From: Thiotrichaceae bacterium
GTDB taxonomy: Bacteria; Pseudomonadota; Gammaproteobacteria; Eutrophobiales; Eutrophobiaceae
Assembly: GCA_012960105.1 (NCBI GenBank)
Contig: DUBV01000056.1
Span: 19,105 to 83,104 of the forward strand
Direction of reading: 5' to 3'
DNA: 64,000 bases
A program made the translations under genes and the position numbers. Position 1 is the stretch's first letter. Each line of letters begins with the position of its first letter. The notes below the pieces were generated by a model, which was given only the letters and a program-made list of their open reading frames with translations, ran no database searches and was not told the origin of the DNA. Positions 62,889 to 64,000 of this stretch are shown here, piece by piece.

Positions 62889-63629
62889 ATGACTAAATTA
62901 GCAATCATAGGTGGAAGCGGTCTCACGGAACTAGATGGCCTTGAAATTATTGACGAGATCAATCCTGACACATCATGGGGAAAACCTTCATCAACAATAA
63001 CCGTCGGAAAGTTTGATGATATTGAAATATTATTCTTACCGCGTCACGGCAAGCCACACACCATTCCACCACATAAAATAAATTACCGCGCGAACATACA
63101 ATCATTAAAAGATGCTGGTGTTAAAGAAATTATCGCCGTAAATGCTGCAGGTGGAATTACTAAAGAAATGACACCTTGTCGTATCGTCATAGCTGATCAA
63201 TTAATTGATTACACTCATAGTCGTATTGATACTTTCTTTGAAGAAAATTTAAACGAAGTAACTCACATAGATTTTACCTCGCCCTACTCCGAATCATTAC
63301 GCTTACAATTAATTAATGCTGCAACAACAAGTAATATAAATGTATACCCAAAAGGAACTTATGCCGTAACACAAGGGCCTCGACTGGAAACAGCCGCAGA
63401 AATTATTCAATTGGAAAGAGATGGTTGTGACATCGTTGGTATGACTAGCATGCCTGAAGCCAGCCTAGCTAGAGAACTAGATATGGAATATGCCTGTTGC
63501 TCACTAGTCGTTAATTGGGCTGCAGGTAAAAGCGATGAAATCATTACTATGGAAATAATAGAAAATAATCTAAAAGAAGGCCTTGGTAAAATTCACCAAT
63601 TAATTGCTGCTGTGTTACGTAATAAATAA
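62889..63629 (+). CDS. mtiP: S-methyl-5'-thioinosine phosphorylase
   Basis: Cleaves methylthioinosine with phosphate to hypoxanthine and 5-methylthioribose 1-phosphate, in polyamine by-product salvage. It belongs to the MTAP/PNP-I family: G-G-S-G-L-T-E, P-R-H-G-K-P-H-T-I-P-P-H-K-I-N-Y-R-A-N, Q-G-P-R-L-E-T-A-A-E-I and D-I-V-G-M-T-S-M-P-E-A. In Pseudomonas the MTIP type was shown for this subfamily. MTAP activity on the adenosine form is the alternative, but the neighbouring hypoxanthine enzyme favours MTIP. 246 residues. Confidence 0.88.
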   Translation: MTKLAIIGGSGLTELDGLEIIDEINPDTSWGKPSSTITVGKFDDIEILFLPRHGKPHTIPPHKINYRANIQSLKDAGVKEIIAVNAAGGITKEMTPCRIVIADQLIDYTHSRIDTFFEENLNEVTHIDFTSPYSESLRLQLINAATTSNINVYPKGTYAVTQGPRLETAAEIIQLERDGCDIVGMTSMPEASLARELDMEYACCSLVVNWAAGKSDEIITMEIIENNLKEGLGKIHQLIAAVLRNK

Positions 63630-63817
63630 TGAATCAACTTGCAAGTAAATATATTACTTGCCCCTACTGCGGTGAAAACTTTGAATTAGTTATTGATTGC
63701 AGCATTCCCGAACAGCAATACATAGAAGATTGCGAAGTTTGTTGCCGACCGATTGATTTATCTATATCAGTTGAAGGAAATAATATTCAAATCGTTCCTA
63801 AACATGAGAATGAATAA
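63629..63817 (+). CDS. CPXCG-motif cysteine-rich small protein
   Basis: 62 residues. A zinc-ribbon-like arrangement: C11-P-Y-C14-G-E and C35-E-V-C38-C-R-P, with an extra cysteine at 24. This is the 'CPXCG motif-containing cysteine-rich protein' family, function unknown. The ATG shares its A with the last base of the mtiP stop (TAATG), so the two are translationally coupled. Confidence 0.92.
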   Translation: MNQLASKYITCPYCGENFELVIDCSIPEQQYIEDCEVCCRPIDLSISVEGNNIQIVPKHENE

Positions 63818-63829
63818 ATCTTCCGCTTC

Positions 63830-64000
63830 ATCTGGCGACCTCAACTGATCGACGCAACACTTTATCTTTAGAATAAAAAGATGGAGTGTAAAAATGAAAT
63901 ACAGAACTCGAATAAAGTATACCGCTGTACAAAGAACAGAAATTTGGGATCGTTGGCAACAAGGAGAGTCTCTCAATTCAATTGGACGTGCATTTGATCG
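63830..64000 (+). mobile_element. Left end of an IS30-family insertion sequence, cut by the window edge
   Basis: The transposase start at 63894 lies close after the CPXCG gene. The stretch around 63835-63862 (GACCTCAACTGATCGACGCAACA) resembles the end of IS30-type elements and may contain the left inverted repeat, but the right end is outside the window, so boundaries are tentative. Confidence 0.55.
63894..64000 (+). CDS. IS30-family transposase, N-terminal fragment
   Basis: Starts M-K-Y-R-T-R-I-K-Y-T and continues T-A-V-Q-R-T-E-I-W-D-R-W-Q-Q-G-E-S-L-N-S-I-G-R-A-F, the helix-turn-helix N-terminus of IS30 transposases (R-x-E-I-x-x-x-x-x-x-G-x-S-x-x-x-I-A/G). GGAGTG precedes the ATG. The DDE catalytic part lies beyond the window. 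Confidence 0.8.
   Translation, partial: MKYRTRIKYTAVQRTEIWDRWQQGESLNSIGRAFD

Overview
This is a chromosomal segment of an AT-rich gammaproteobacterium. The family-level evidence is: an RpfE-type protein beside recJ, the pyrG-kdsA-eno-ftsB-ispD-ispF block, E. coli-type purB, purL, acnB, nudJ-mnmA and rnt, a proteobacterial class I adenylate cyclase homologue, and the nrdR-ribD-ribE-ribBA-ribH-nusB-thiL block. I cannot name the genus. Most genes are single-copy housekeeping genes, densely packed, with many 1-30 bp overlaps. I found no rRNA, tRNA, prophage or CRISPR array.

Layout. 1-1.1 kb: a start-less response-regulator fragment and an orphan one-helix membrane protein. 1.1-7.7 kb (minus): recJ and rpfE-like, then thrC-hom-alaC. 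7.8-10.1 kb (plus): a nitrilase-family amidase and tldD, closed by a two-way terminator. 10.3-13.3 kb (minus): a DUF992 exported protein, an MFS transporter and aroC. 13.4-20.1 kb: a TlpA-like thioredoxin, rnt-pyrC, tas, a small membrane protein, purB, and a coupled DUF7931-like/secretin-N-domain pair. 20.2-26.8 kb (plus): purL, an Smr-domain protein and an RpfC-like hybrid histidine kinase split by a frameshift. 26.8-34.1 kb (minus): ispF-ispD-ftsB-eno-kdsA-pyrG and a ClC channel. 34.2-41.5 kb: fhs, ycgL, a DHA2 MFS transporter, a partial Mrp antiporter operon, nudJ-mnmA. 41.6-51.5 kb (plus): acnB, an exonuclease, class I fumarase, a peroxiredoxin, a TfoX-N protein, a P-loop ATPase with metA, a cold-shock protein, an RRM protein, a DsrE-like lipoprotein and a thioesterase. 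51.5-58.1 kb (minus): riboflavin/thiamine genes, nrdR and glyA. 58.5-63.8 kb (plus): a damaged class I adenylate cyclase, a DUF815 AAA+ ATPase, a hypoxanthine phosphoribosyltransferase, methylthioinosine phosphorylase and a cysteine-rich protein. The window ends inside an IS30-type transposase.

The metabolic genes look intact, while signal-transduction genes are repeatedly broken. The class I adenylate cyclase reading frame is crossed by two in-frame TAA codons (58660 and 61216), each with family-like sequence on both sides, and one acidic residue of its D-x-D metal site is Asn. The RpfC-like kinase is split by a 2-nt change in a CT repeat (25346-25351). The response-regulator fragment has no usual start codon. 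Either regulatory genes are decaying in this lineage or the assembly has errors at these places. Re-reading the raw reads at those coordinates would decide.

Other points of interest are an Mrp cluster that has E, F, G, a DUF4040 subunit and B but no C, D or A core in the window; a two-hairpin intergenic block upstream of ycgL that looks like a dispersed repeat; and a probable leaderless transcript for the nitrilase-family gene.
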